A stretch of DNA of 10,451 bases from Myxococcota bacterium. GTDB lineage: Bacteria > Myxococcota_C > UBA6777. Under the pieces are notes generated by a model. That model had not been told where the DNA came from. It ran no database searches and was given only the letters and a program-made list of their open reading frames with translations. A program made the translations under genes and the position numbers. The stretch is taken from contig CAUJFU010000091.1 in the NCBI GenBank assembly GCA_963169055.1, forward strand, positions 1 through 10,451. Reading direction: 5' to 3'. The first letter of the stretch is position 1. The number at the start of each line of letters is the position of its first letter. Of the stretch, positions 1-5,716 are shown in pieces.

Positions 1-99
1 CGCCCCGCAAGGGACTGTCGCCCCTTGACCCCGTGAGGGGCGAAACGAGCACTGTTTTTCAATTCAGCGCCCCTCTCGCTTGAAGTGTCGCGAACACGG
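1..99. repeat. Dispersed structured intergenic repeat, copy A
   Basis: This stretch matches 8562-8659 over its whole length (99 versus 98 bp). The first 35 bases differ at one position only, and the block ending cgaacacgg is shared; the middle is more diverged, about three quarters identical overall by eye. A conserved stem pairs aaggg at 9-13 with ccctt at 22-26. A second stem, cccc(29-32)-gtga-gggg(37-40), exists only in this copy. A T-run at 101-107 follows the shared end. The copy begins at the window edge, so it may extend further left. It contains no ORF. It could be a non-autonomous repeat family, a structured RNA or a terminator-like element; the sequence alone does not decide. Confidence 0.7.
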
Positions 100-329
100 C
101 TTTTTTTGGCAACCGCGTAAGTCCTATGCGAATAAAAAACAACCGTTCGATCATTAAAAAAAGTGCCATGAATTACAACGGTTCCTTGCGGATTCAAGGC
201 CAAACAGTTGTGGCTTATTTCGGCGTTGTTTTTTTGATATCGCTGTGTTTTGATGATGAGACCCCCGCTGCACGACAACAGCCTTGTCCGCCGCACCCAC
301 AACGATCCACACCTTTGGAGGAAAGACGC
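100..329. other. Leader region of the V4R gene, no convincing gene
   Basis: The reading frame of the V4R gene stays open back to an ATG at 126, but the extra 68 codons look untranslated: there is no ribosome binding site before the ATG, the composition is unlike the downstream genes, and no domain is visible. A weak stem (ccttg/caagg around 183-198) is present. A promoter probably lies here because a new transcription unit starts downstream, but I could not pick a convincing -35/-10 pair or a -24/-12 sigma-54 site. Confidence 0.45.
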
Positions 330-830
330 GTGAGCAAAGAAAAAGATATGATCGATGCGATTGCCAAAGTGTACCGCCCGCACACAGGCGCAGATATCCC
401 GATCCTTGTGTTTCGGGCCTTTCGGCACTTTTCCGCAAACTACGTCAAAGAGATGTTGGGACGAGGGGCCAACCTTGTGTTCCAAAATAGCGGGCGCGAC
501 TTTGGCCATGCAGTCGGAGAAATGCTCAAAAAACCCACCCTCGACGAATACTTGCACGAAGTCACCCAGTTCGTCTTTAACATGCGCGTTGGTCGCCTCG
601 AAGCGAGAGAAGTGACAAGCAGCCGCCTTGTTCTCGGATTGGACGAATGTATTACCTGCGCAGGCATGGACAGCATCGGGCAACGGATCTGTCATTTTGA
701 AACAGGCTTCGTCGCCGGCGTCGTTGAAACATTTGTCGGCGAAAAAGTCCGCGCATTCGAATCCAAGTGCAACGCCAACGGCGAAGGCATCTGCGAAGTC
801 ACTGTCGAGATCACACCCAAGCTAATCTAA
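330..830 (+). CDS. V4R-domain small-ligand sensor protein
   Basis: A 166-aa soluble protein starting at GTG 330, chosen because ggagg lies just upstream at 317-321 and because the upstream extension has no coding character. The C-terminal part (about residues 95-163) has the V4R (4-vinyl reductase-like) pattern: a Cys-containing strand (C107, C110), ICHFETGFVAG with C121, then an Ala/Glu region followed by CNANGEGICEV with C147 and C155. V4R domains bind small hydrophobic ligands or metals through conserved Cys and act as sensor or adaptor modules. The N-terminal 80 residues (RPHTGADIPILVFRAFRHFS, then a Gly-rich segment) resemble the alpha/beta part usually found before V4R. The Roadblock gene follows after 16 nt, so the two are probably cotranscribed. 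Ligand unknown. Confidence 0.8.
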   Translation: MSKEKDMIDAIAKVYRPHTGADIPILVFRAFRHFSANYVKEMLGRGANLVFQNSGRDFGHAVGEMLKKPTLDEYLHEVTQFVFNMRVGRLEAREVTSSRLVLGLDECITCAGMDSIGQRICHFETGFVAGVVETFVGEKVRAFESKCNANGEGICEVTVEITPKLI

Positions 831-846
831 CAAAGGAACCCACCGC

Positions 847-1221
847 ATGAGCACACGAACTGAGCAAATTCAAGATATCCTGCGATCGATTCGCGCTGCC
901 TCCGCTGACATCGTTGGTTCCGCTATCCTCACTTCGGACGGCTTCGTGATCGCCTCCATGCTCCCCGCCGAGATCGACGAAGAAGAGATCTCCGCGATGG
1001 CCGCCACCCTCCTCGGCGCTGGCGAACGTATCGCCTCCGAAGTCCTCGCCTCCGAACTCGAACAAGCCTTTGTTCGCGCCGCAAAAGGTTACATGATCGT
1101 CAACGCTCTCTCCGAACACGAGGTCTTGATCATCCTCACCAACCAACGCATCAAACTCGGCTTGGTCTTCTTGGAATGCCGCAAACGCGCTGACGAACTC
1201 CAACGCCTGCTCAGCAGGTAA
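847..1221 (+). CDS. Roadblock/LC7 (MglB-like) protein
   Basis: A 124-aa protein with the full-length single-domain size of the Roadblock/LC7 family. Visible hallmarks are the first helix (EQIQDILRSIRAAS), the beta pair GSAILTSDGFVIASML, the long helix after EIDEEEISAMAATLLGAGER, the strand AKGYMIVNAL followed by EVLIILTNQ, and a final helix. Members dimerise and act as GTPase-activating or scaffolding partners of small Ras-like GTPases, as MglB does for MglA in Myxococcus. No GTPase gene lies in this window. An aaagga ribosome site (831-836) precedes ATG 847, and the V4R stop is 16 nt away, so the pair is likely coexpressed. Roadblock and V4R proteins may work as a pair; this is inference from position. 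MglB itself is not claimed, because many paralogues look alike. Confidence 0.85.
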   Translation: MSTRTEQIQDILRSIRAASADIVGSAILTSDGFVIASMLPAEIDEEEISAMAATLLGAGERIASEVLASELEQAFVRAAKGYMIVNALSEHEVLIILTNQRIKLGLVFLECRKRADELQRLLSR

Positions 1222-1280
1222 ATATCCAACTCGCTCTGCGAGCTCCTTATCCCCTACACCATCCGAAAGATCCGCACACC

Positions 1281-2213
1281 ATGATTCGGCGTAAACAACA
1301 CATCCAACTCGCTCTCTCTTGTTGCTTATTTGCCGGATGCCTCGACATCCTCGGGCTGACTTGGCTCCTCTCTGCCTACTTCGCTCCTCCTCCCGCTAAC
1401 TCCGCTCCCTCCAACACACCGACCAAATCCACAAACATCGGAACATCGGCTAAATCCACAAACATCGGAACATCGGCCAAATCCACAAACATCGGAACAT
1501 CGGCCAACGTCACCCCGCTTCGCCTCTCTTCGCTCGCACAAACCTCCTCTCCACCACGACCCTCAACTCCGCCTTCCACCGATCCGTCCAAACCTTCCAC
1601 TCCGCTCTCTCTTCGCAATGCCCCTACCCATCGCTCTCTCGACCCTTCCACACCCCCCAACAATCCACCGCCCTCCGCGCACAACGACTCGTCGCCTTCG
1701 ACTCTCTCTCTGAACTCTTCCCCACCCACAACTGCCGACCCACCCACAACCGCCGACCCACCACAAACAAACCCCACACCCCCTCGCTCTCCAACAAGCC
1801 CCAACGCCTCGCGCTCCAACACGCACCTCCGCTCGCATCTCCCCAACTCAAGCCGCACCCAAATCCAAAAACGCCCTTTCTTGCGCCTGTTTTTTCCCCT
1901 TGGCAAAGCCGCCCTCTCTGCCAAAGATCAACGTCGCCTCAAAACATGGGCGAAACGCATCCAAAAACAACAACACCGCTCGGTCTTCTTGCTCGGATAC
2001 ACCGACCCTTCGGGTGATCTCAAATTTAACCTCTGGCTCCGAAAAGAGCGCGTCCGCGTTGTCCGACAACAACTGCTCCAACACGGTCTTTCTCCCCAAC
2101 GCATCGGCATTCACCCTGCACCTCCCCCCCTCCGCAGAGCCACCCGCACACGCTCTCGATACAAGCAACGCCGTGTCGAACTTTATTGGGCCTCCCACCG
2201 ACGTTCTCCTTAG
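1281..2213 (+). CDS. OmpA-like C-terminal domain protein with disordered linker
   Basis: A 310-aa protein. Residues about 8-34 are hydrophobic (LALSCCLFAGC, then LDILGLTWLLSAYFA) and read as a signal peptide or membrane anchor after a basic MIRRK start; the Cys pairs leave a lipoprotein possible but no clean lipobox is seen. Residues 36-195 are Pro/Ser/Thr/Asn-rich and probably disordered, and include three KSTNIGTSA repeats (49-75). Residues about 200-305 fit an OmpA/MotB-type peptidoglycan-binding domain: FFPLGKAALS, then GYTDPSGD with D242, LRKERV with R257, and QRRVEL near the end. D242 and R257 match the diaminopimelate-contacting pair of the family. The expected role is anchoring to peptidoglycan in the periplasm. 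The ribosome site (gaaag near 1265) is weak. The gene sits 59 nt after the Roadblock gene. Confidence 0.6.
   Translation: MIRRKQHIQLALSCCLFAGCLDILGLTWLLSAYFAPPPANSAPSNTPTKSTNIGTSAKSTNIGTSAKSTNIGTSANVTPLRLSSLAQTSSPPRPSTPPSTDPSKPSTPLSLRNAPTHRSLDPSTPPNNPPPSAHNDSSPSTLSLNSSPPTTADPPTTADPPQTNPTPPRSPTSPNASRSNTHLRSHLPNSSRTQIQKRPFLRLFFPLGKAALSAKDQRRLKTWAKRIQKQQHRSVFLLGYTDPSGDLKFNLWLRKERVRVVRQQLLQHGLSPQRIGIHPAPPPLRRATRTRSRYKQRRVELYWASHRRSP
1425..1505 (+). repeat. Three tandem 27-bp in-frame repeats
   Basis: The units 1425-1451, 1452-1478 and 1479-1505 are identical except for the last base of the first (t instead of c). Each encodes KSTNIGTSA inside the disordered linker of the OmpA-like protein. Near-perfect identity suggests recent expansion; copy number can change without shifting the frame. 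Confidence 0.95.
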
Positions 2214-2282
2214 GCCCATCGCCATGTTCCACCGAACGACACCGCTTCAACCCACACAACAACCCCCTTGGAGATTCTCCTC

Positions 2283-3614
2283 ATGACCCTTGCGTGGTTG
2301 ATCTTCTTTTTCCTTCTCCTCGGCGCTTTGATCTTCTTTGCCGCAGGCTACCTCGCCGCGATCTTACGCTCCACCACAACACATTCGACCCTTCCTTCCG
2401 ACGAAAGCGAGACCGCCCAAAACGCCCCCCACAACCTCGACGCCCGACCATCTCTCGACGCCCTACAATCCAAACAGTCCCAAGCCCAACTCGCTCTCGA
2501 CGCCCTACAATCCAAACAAACCCAAGCCCAACTCGCTCTCGAACAATCCAAAACCAAACAAGCCCTCGAACAACAAGAACTCGATACCTTGCGCTCTAAA
2601 CAAGCCCAAGCCCGACAAGAACTCGGAACCTTGCGCTCCGAACAAACCCAAGCCCAACAAACGCTCGATACCCTACAATCCAAACAAACCCAAGCCCAAC
2701 AAGAACTCGAAGCCTTGCGCTCCAAGCAAGCCCAAGCCCAACAAGAACTCAATGCCCTGCAATCCAAACAAACCCAAGCCCAACAAGAACTCGAAACACG
2801 GCGTTACCAAAAAGAAGACGACCTCTCCCGCCTCCAACAACAAACCGCCTCCCTCGATAAACAACACGCCGGACTCCTCGAACAGTTAACCACCGAACAA
2901 AAAACCAACAAAGCTCTCGAAGAACAACTCTTTGGACTCCGCCAATACATCAACGGCCTCAGCGATGAAACCGTCCCGATCCGCGACTTCAAAAAACTTG
3001 AACAAATCAAAAACGCCCGTGAGATCGAAACGCTCCAACTTCAACAGCGTATCCTCGAACTCGAAGAAAAAGCCTTCCAAAAAAAATACCTCGAACAAAA
3101 ACTCCAAGACTACGACAAGATCCGCAACGAATCCGAACAAATGAAAAAGAAGATCGCCGAACTCGAAGCCCATCTCTTTTTCTTCCATTTCCGCGAAGCC
3201 CAAAAAACCACGACCCCCTCCCCCAAACTCCACCTCCATGACGGCCAACCCCGCGACAAGATCGCTTCCATCCACATCGCCCGCTGGAAGGCCCAAAAAC
3301 GATACGCCGCTGTCGTCGCCGATCGCCTCGGCTTCCCCCTGATCTACGAAGGCAAAGAAGATATGGAAGAACTCATGCCCATCTGCTCTGCTCTCCTTCA
3401 AGAGATCGGCGAAAAAGTCACCGAATACCTACCCCTCGGAAAGCTTACAGCCATCGAAGTCTACACCGAACAACAACATTGCCTCCACAGCCGCTTCTTC
3501 GATTGCAACGGCGAACTCCTCGCCCTCACCTTTCTTGAACAACAGTCACCCCAACCCCAAGAAGAGACCGATGCACTCCTCGATCAACTTCGATCGTTGC
3601 TCTCTTCCACCTAG
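2283..3614 (+). CDS. Membrane-anchored coiled-coil protein with Roadblock-like C-terminus
   Basis: A 443-aa protein. ATG 2283 is chosen over an in-frame TTG at 2268 because ggag at 2270-2273 sits 9 nt before the ATG. Residues 3-28 form one transmembrane helix (WLIFFFLLLGALIFFAAGYL). Residues 58-169 are eight 14-residue repeats, two heptads each, of type LxALxSKQxQAQxx, forming a long coiled coil that continues to about residue 300 with Glu/Lys/Gln-rich sequence. Residues about 313-443 form a separate alpha/beta domain: a strand pair VVADRLGFPLIYEG, a helix EELMPICSALLQEIGE, then TAIEVYT and a core strand ELLALTFLEQ and a final helix. The order and spacing resemble Roadblock/LC7; this is my fold-level reading, not a clear motif match. 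It could be a membrane scaffold that presents a Roadblock-like module to the cytoplasm. It follows the OmpA-like gene by 69 nt. Confidence 0.7.
   Translation: MTLAWLIFFFLLLGALIFFAAGYLAAILRSTTTHSTLPSDESETAQNAPHNLDARPSLDALQSKQSQAQLALDALQSKQTQAQLALEQSKTKQALEQQELDTLRSKQAQARQELGTLRSEQTQAQQTLDTLQSKQTQAQQELEALRSKQAQAQQELNALQSKQTQAQQELETRRYQKEDDLSRLQQQTASLDKQHAGLLEQLTTEQKTNKALEEQLFGLRQYINGLSDETVPIRDFKKLEQIKNAREIETLQLQQRILELEEKAFQKKYLEQKLQDYDKIRNESEQMKKKIAELEAHLFFFHFREAQKTTTPSPKLHLHDGQPRDKIASIHIARWKAQKRYAAVVADRLGFPLIYEGKEDMEELMPICSALLQEIGEKVTEYLPLGKLTAIEVYTEQQHCLHSRFFDCNGELLALTFLEQQSPQPQEETDALLDQLRSLLSST
2454..2789 (+). repeat. Eight tandem 42-bp in-frame repeats (14-aa coiled-coil unit)
   Basis: Eight consecutive 42-bp units encode LDALQSKQTQAQLA and close variants, each starting with ctc. 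Unit 3 (2538-2579) is the most diverged. Units are exact multiples of a double heptad, so a gain or loss of copies would lengthen or shorten the coiled coil while keeping frame and heptad phase. Confidence 0.95.
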
Positions 3615-3741
3615 CACCCCAAAACCAAACAGGCAGTCGATGAACCTTCGGCGGCACATACTTCACTCTCTCCTCTTCCACTCTCTCCTTTCCTAAACCG
3701 CCCAACCATCGGCTTTTTTCATACGCAGCACGAGTACACTG
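3615..3741. other. Intergenic spacer with pyrimidine-rich direct repeat
   Basis: This 127-bp gap before the kinase gene holds two copies of cactctctcct close together (about 3663-3690) and a cggcttttttc run at about 3711-3721. The T-run is preceded only by a very short ccg/cgg stem, so it is a poor terminator candidate. A promoter for the kinase could lie here, but no clear box is visible. Confidence 0.4.
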
Positions 3742-5565
3742 ATGACCCACAACAACCCCCACGCACCAACACCCTCCCCCAAAAAATGGGCCACACCTTC
3801 CGTCGCCGAGATCGCCCTCGATCACATCCAAGAAGCCGTCTTCCTCATCGATCACCAAAAAACACTCCACCCCATCAACCACAAAGCCAAACAACACTAC
3901 GACGAATTCGAGTCCGTCCGTTGCCGCGAAGCCTTCCTCTGCTCCGCAAAGCACATCAACGCCACCGACTATTGCGGCTCTTGTAGCTTCCAACACACCT
4001 TCATCAAACGCCAAGAAACCGAATACATCTACCCCTTCGACCGACACCGACACTTCCGCATCCGCCTCATCCCCCACCAACGCAACCAAGTCATCGCCTT
4101 GGTCTCCCCCGAAAACTTCGCATCCCCCACCTCTCACACCAACCTTCCTGCCTTCCACTCGCATGCTATATCCATCGATCCCATCGATCCCATCGATCCC
4201 TCTGGTTCATCCGCCTGCAAGCACCCCAACGCCTCCTCGACCGCATCCGCCTCTTCGCCACCCCCAACGTCCGCTGCATCCGCTGCATCCGCCGCATCCG
4301 CCGCATCCGCCGCATCCGCCGCATCGACCACCCATCCCCATCCCCATCCTCATCCTCATCCTCATCCTCATCCTCATCCTCATCCTCATCCCACCGCACC
4401 CACCGCACCCAAACCTTCGTCTCCTTCCCGCACCGACAAGCGTTCATCCCAAATCACACCGACGGATCGGCCTACAACGCCCGACAACTCTTCTCTCAAG
4501 ACCAACACCAATCTCCCCGCCATCGATACAGCCCCAGCTTTCCTCAAAACCCACACCAACCTACCCACCCTCAATACGACGCCCGTTCTACTCAAAGAAC
4601 TCCATTGCGGCGTTGTGATCGTCGATCCCCAAAGTTACGTACTCTTTGCCAACCACACGGCACAACATCTTCTGGCTCAGGAAAACTTGGCCGGCCAACC
4701 CCTGCTCTCCTTGTTTCCTCATCTTCGGCTCAAAACCACAGGCGAACAACACGTCCTGCGTATCGGAGACCCCCCGTACTCCCGTGTTCTCGGCTACCGA
4801 TGCACCTCCATTACTTCGGCCCACCAACAAGAAGAGATCTTCATCAGCATCAGCGACCTCACTCAATTTGAACACCTCCAACGGGAGATGACTCGGCTCG
4901 AAAAACTCGCCGAGATGGGCCGACTTTCCTCCATGATGATCCACGAGATCCGCAACCCCCTCGCTGGCATCCAAGCCATGATCCAATCCATGCGCCCCGA
5001 TGTCGCTTCTCTCGGACTTGACTATGCTTTCGATATGATCACCGACGAGATCAAACGCCTTAGCCACCTGCTCACCGAATACAGCCTCCTGCGCGGAAGC
5101 CACGAAGCTCAACGACAACAAACCGATCTCCGAAAAGTCCTTGACTTGGTCGCCTTTTCTTGCAAACATCGGCTCGAACATATCGCTTACAACTTCGAGC
5201 TTTACAAAGTCCCGCTCTTGTGGGTCGATCCAGAACAAATGCGCCAACTCTTTCTCAACCTCATCCTCAACGCTCTCGATGCTCTTGATGCGTCCGACAA
5301 ACCTCAAAAGCGACTTCACCTCTCTGGTCGCGTCCATGAATCCAACTTACTCGTCGAGATCGAAGACAACGGATGCGGCATCCCCACCCAAGACCAACAA
5401 AAGATCTTTGATGCTTTCTACACCACCAAACCCCATGGCACGGGACTTGGGTTGGTCATCTGCAAAAAGATCCTCAAAGAACACAAAGGCCGCATCGAGA
5501 TCCAAAGCCTCGTTGGACAAGGCACCCGCGTTCGCATCTTTCTCCCTCTCTTGGAGGCTACATGA
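3742..5565 (+). CDS. PAS-PAS NtrB-type sensor histidine kinase
   Basis: A 607-aa protein with no transmembrane helix, so probably cytoplasmic. Residues about 20-125 form a PAS domain with Cys at 61, 67, 78 and 81 (including DYCGSCSF). Residues 130-275 are a disordered linker carrying IDP, SAA and HP repeats and a duplicated LKTxTNLP segment. Residues about 280-385 are a second PAS (LHCGVVIVDPQSYVLFANHT). The HisKA phospho-acceptor is H401 in HEIRNPLAG. The ATPase domain has N506/N510 in the N box, DNGCGIP at 542-548, FDAFYTTK at 556-563 and GTGLGL at 566-571. All catalytic motifs are intact, and the sequence around H401 is of NtrB/HPK4 type. The probable partner is the receiver-PATAN protein encoded 151 nt downstream. 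The start ATG 3742 has only a weak ribosome site. The signal is unknown; the Cys-rich PAS could bind a metal or cofactor. Confidence 0.9.
   Translation: MTHNNPHAPTPSPKKWATPSVAEIALDHIQEAVFLIDHQKTLHPINHKAKQHYDEFESVRCREAFLCSAKHINATDYCGSCSFQHTFIKRQETEYIYPFDRHRHFRIRLIPHQRNQVIALVSPENFASPTSHTNLPAFHSHAISIDPIDPIDPSGSSACKHPNASSTASASSPPPTSAASAASAASAASAASAASTTHPHPHPHPHPHPHPHPHPHPTAPTAPKPSSPSRTDKRSSQITPTDRPTTPDNSSLKTNTNLPAIDTAPAFLKTHTNLPTLNTTPVLLKELHCGVVIVDPQSYVLFANHTAQHLLAQENLAGQPLLSLFPHLRLKTTGEQHVLRIGDPPYSRVLGYRCTSITSAHQQEEIFISISDLTQFEHLQREMTRLEKLAEMGRLSSMMIHEIRNPLAGIQAMIQSMRPDVASLGLDYAFDMITDEIKRLSHLLTEYSLLRGSHEAQRQQTDLRKVLDLVAFSCKHRLEHIAYNFELYKVPLLWVDPEQMRQLFLNLILNALDALDASDKPQKRLHLSGRVHESNLLVEIEDNGCGIPTQDQQKIFDAFYTTKPHGTGLGLVICKKILKEHKGRIEIQSLVGQGTRVRIFLPLLEAT
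4174..4200 (+). repeat. Three tandem 9-bp in-frame repeats (IDP)
   Basis: Three perfect copies of atcgatccc encode IDP-IDP-IDP at kinase residues 145-153, at the start of the disordered linker between the two PAS domains. Confidence 0.9.
4270..4323 (+). repeat. Six tandem 9-bp in-frame repeats (SAA)
   Basis: Six copies of tccgcygca encode SAA six times at kinase residues 177-194. The first two units carry gct and the last four gcc, so the last four are identical, which suggests slippage expansion. Confidence 0.95.
4333..4392 (+). repeat. Ten tandem His-Pro codon pairs
   Basis: Ten 6-bp units (catccc or catcct) encode ten His-Pro dipeptides at kinase residues 198-217. Units 1-2 and 10 use ccc and units 3-9 use cct. 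The hexamer run lies only 9 bp after the SAA run. A stretch of ten histidines could coordinate metal, or it may just be neutral slippage in a flexible linker. Confidence 0.95.
4495..4590 (+). repeat. Imperfect 48-bp duplication in kinase linker
   Basis: Two adjacent 16-residue segments, LKTNTNLPAIDTAPAF (4495-4542) and LKTHTNLPTLNTTPVL (4543-4590), are clearly related, and a third short HTNLPAF occurs earlier in the linker at kinase residues 132-138. The copies differ enough to be older than the 9-bp and 6-bp arrays. Confidence 0.8.
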
Positions 5566-5693
5566 TCGCACAACATGATCACAAACCCCACCCCACCCGT
5601 GATCCTCGTGCCGTCACCCCCCACAACAAACCAAACCGCTCGCCACTCGCGCTGCACCACACACAGCACCACATCCTCCTACATCCCCGATAA
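5562..5693 (+). CDS. Possible His-rich small protein, 43 aa
   Basis: The ATG at 5562 overlaps the kinase stop codon (ATGA, 5562-5565) and has a strong ggagg site at 5553-5557, inside the kinase 3' end. The frame runs 43 codons to TAA 5691. The product begins MIAQHDHKPHPTRDP and contains nine histidines, including HH pairs at 32-33 and 36-37; it has no signal peptide or membrane segment. The regulator gene begins 23 nt later with its own ribosome site. The overlap and site suggest translational coupling with the kinase. Against it: the C-rich strand by itself favours His, Pro and Thr codons, and no family is recognised. The ggagg could also be fortuitous. If real, it could be a small metal-binding or accessory protein of the two-component pair. 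Confidence 0.4.
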   Translation: MIAQHDHKPHPTRDPRAVTPHNKPNRSPLALHHTQHHILLHPR

Positions 5694-5716
5694 TCCGCAC
5701 CGATGGAGGTGTTCCG

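Noticed and set aside
126-329. 68-residue N-terminal extension of the V4R protein from ATG 126
   Set aside because: No ribosome site, no domain, non-coding composition; GTG 330 with ggagg is better.
1230-1242. ctcgc/gcgag hairpin after the Roadblock gene as terminator
   Set aside because: Only a 5-bp stem and no following T-run.
1376-1924. Long minus-strand open frame opposite the OmpA-like gene
   Set aside because: Translation is Gly/Val/Glu-rich low complexity that mirrors the C-rich opposite strand; the OmpA motifs on the + strand explain the region.
2348-2767. Minus-strand repeat-containing ORF opposite the coiled coil
   Set aside because: The periodic product simply reflects the 42-bp repeats read backwards; no start site or domain.
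2454-2789. CRISPR array
   Set aside because: Units are contiguous with no spacers and encode a heptad coiled coil in frame.
3700-3725. Rho-independent terminator before the kinase gene
   Set aside because: The T-run is preceded by only a 3-bp stem.
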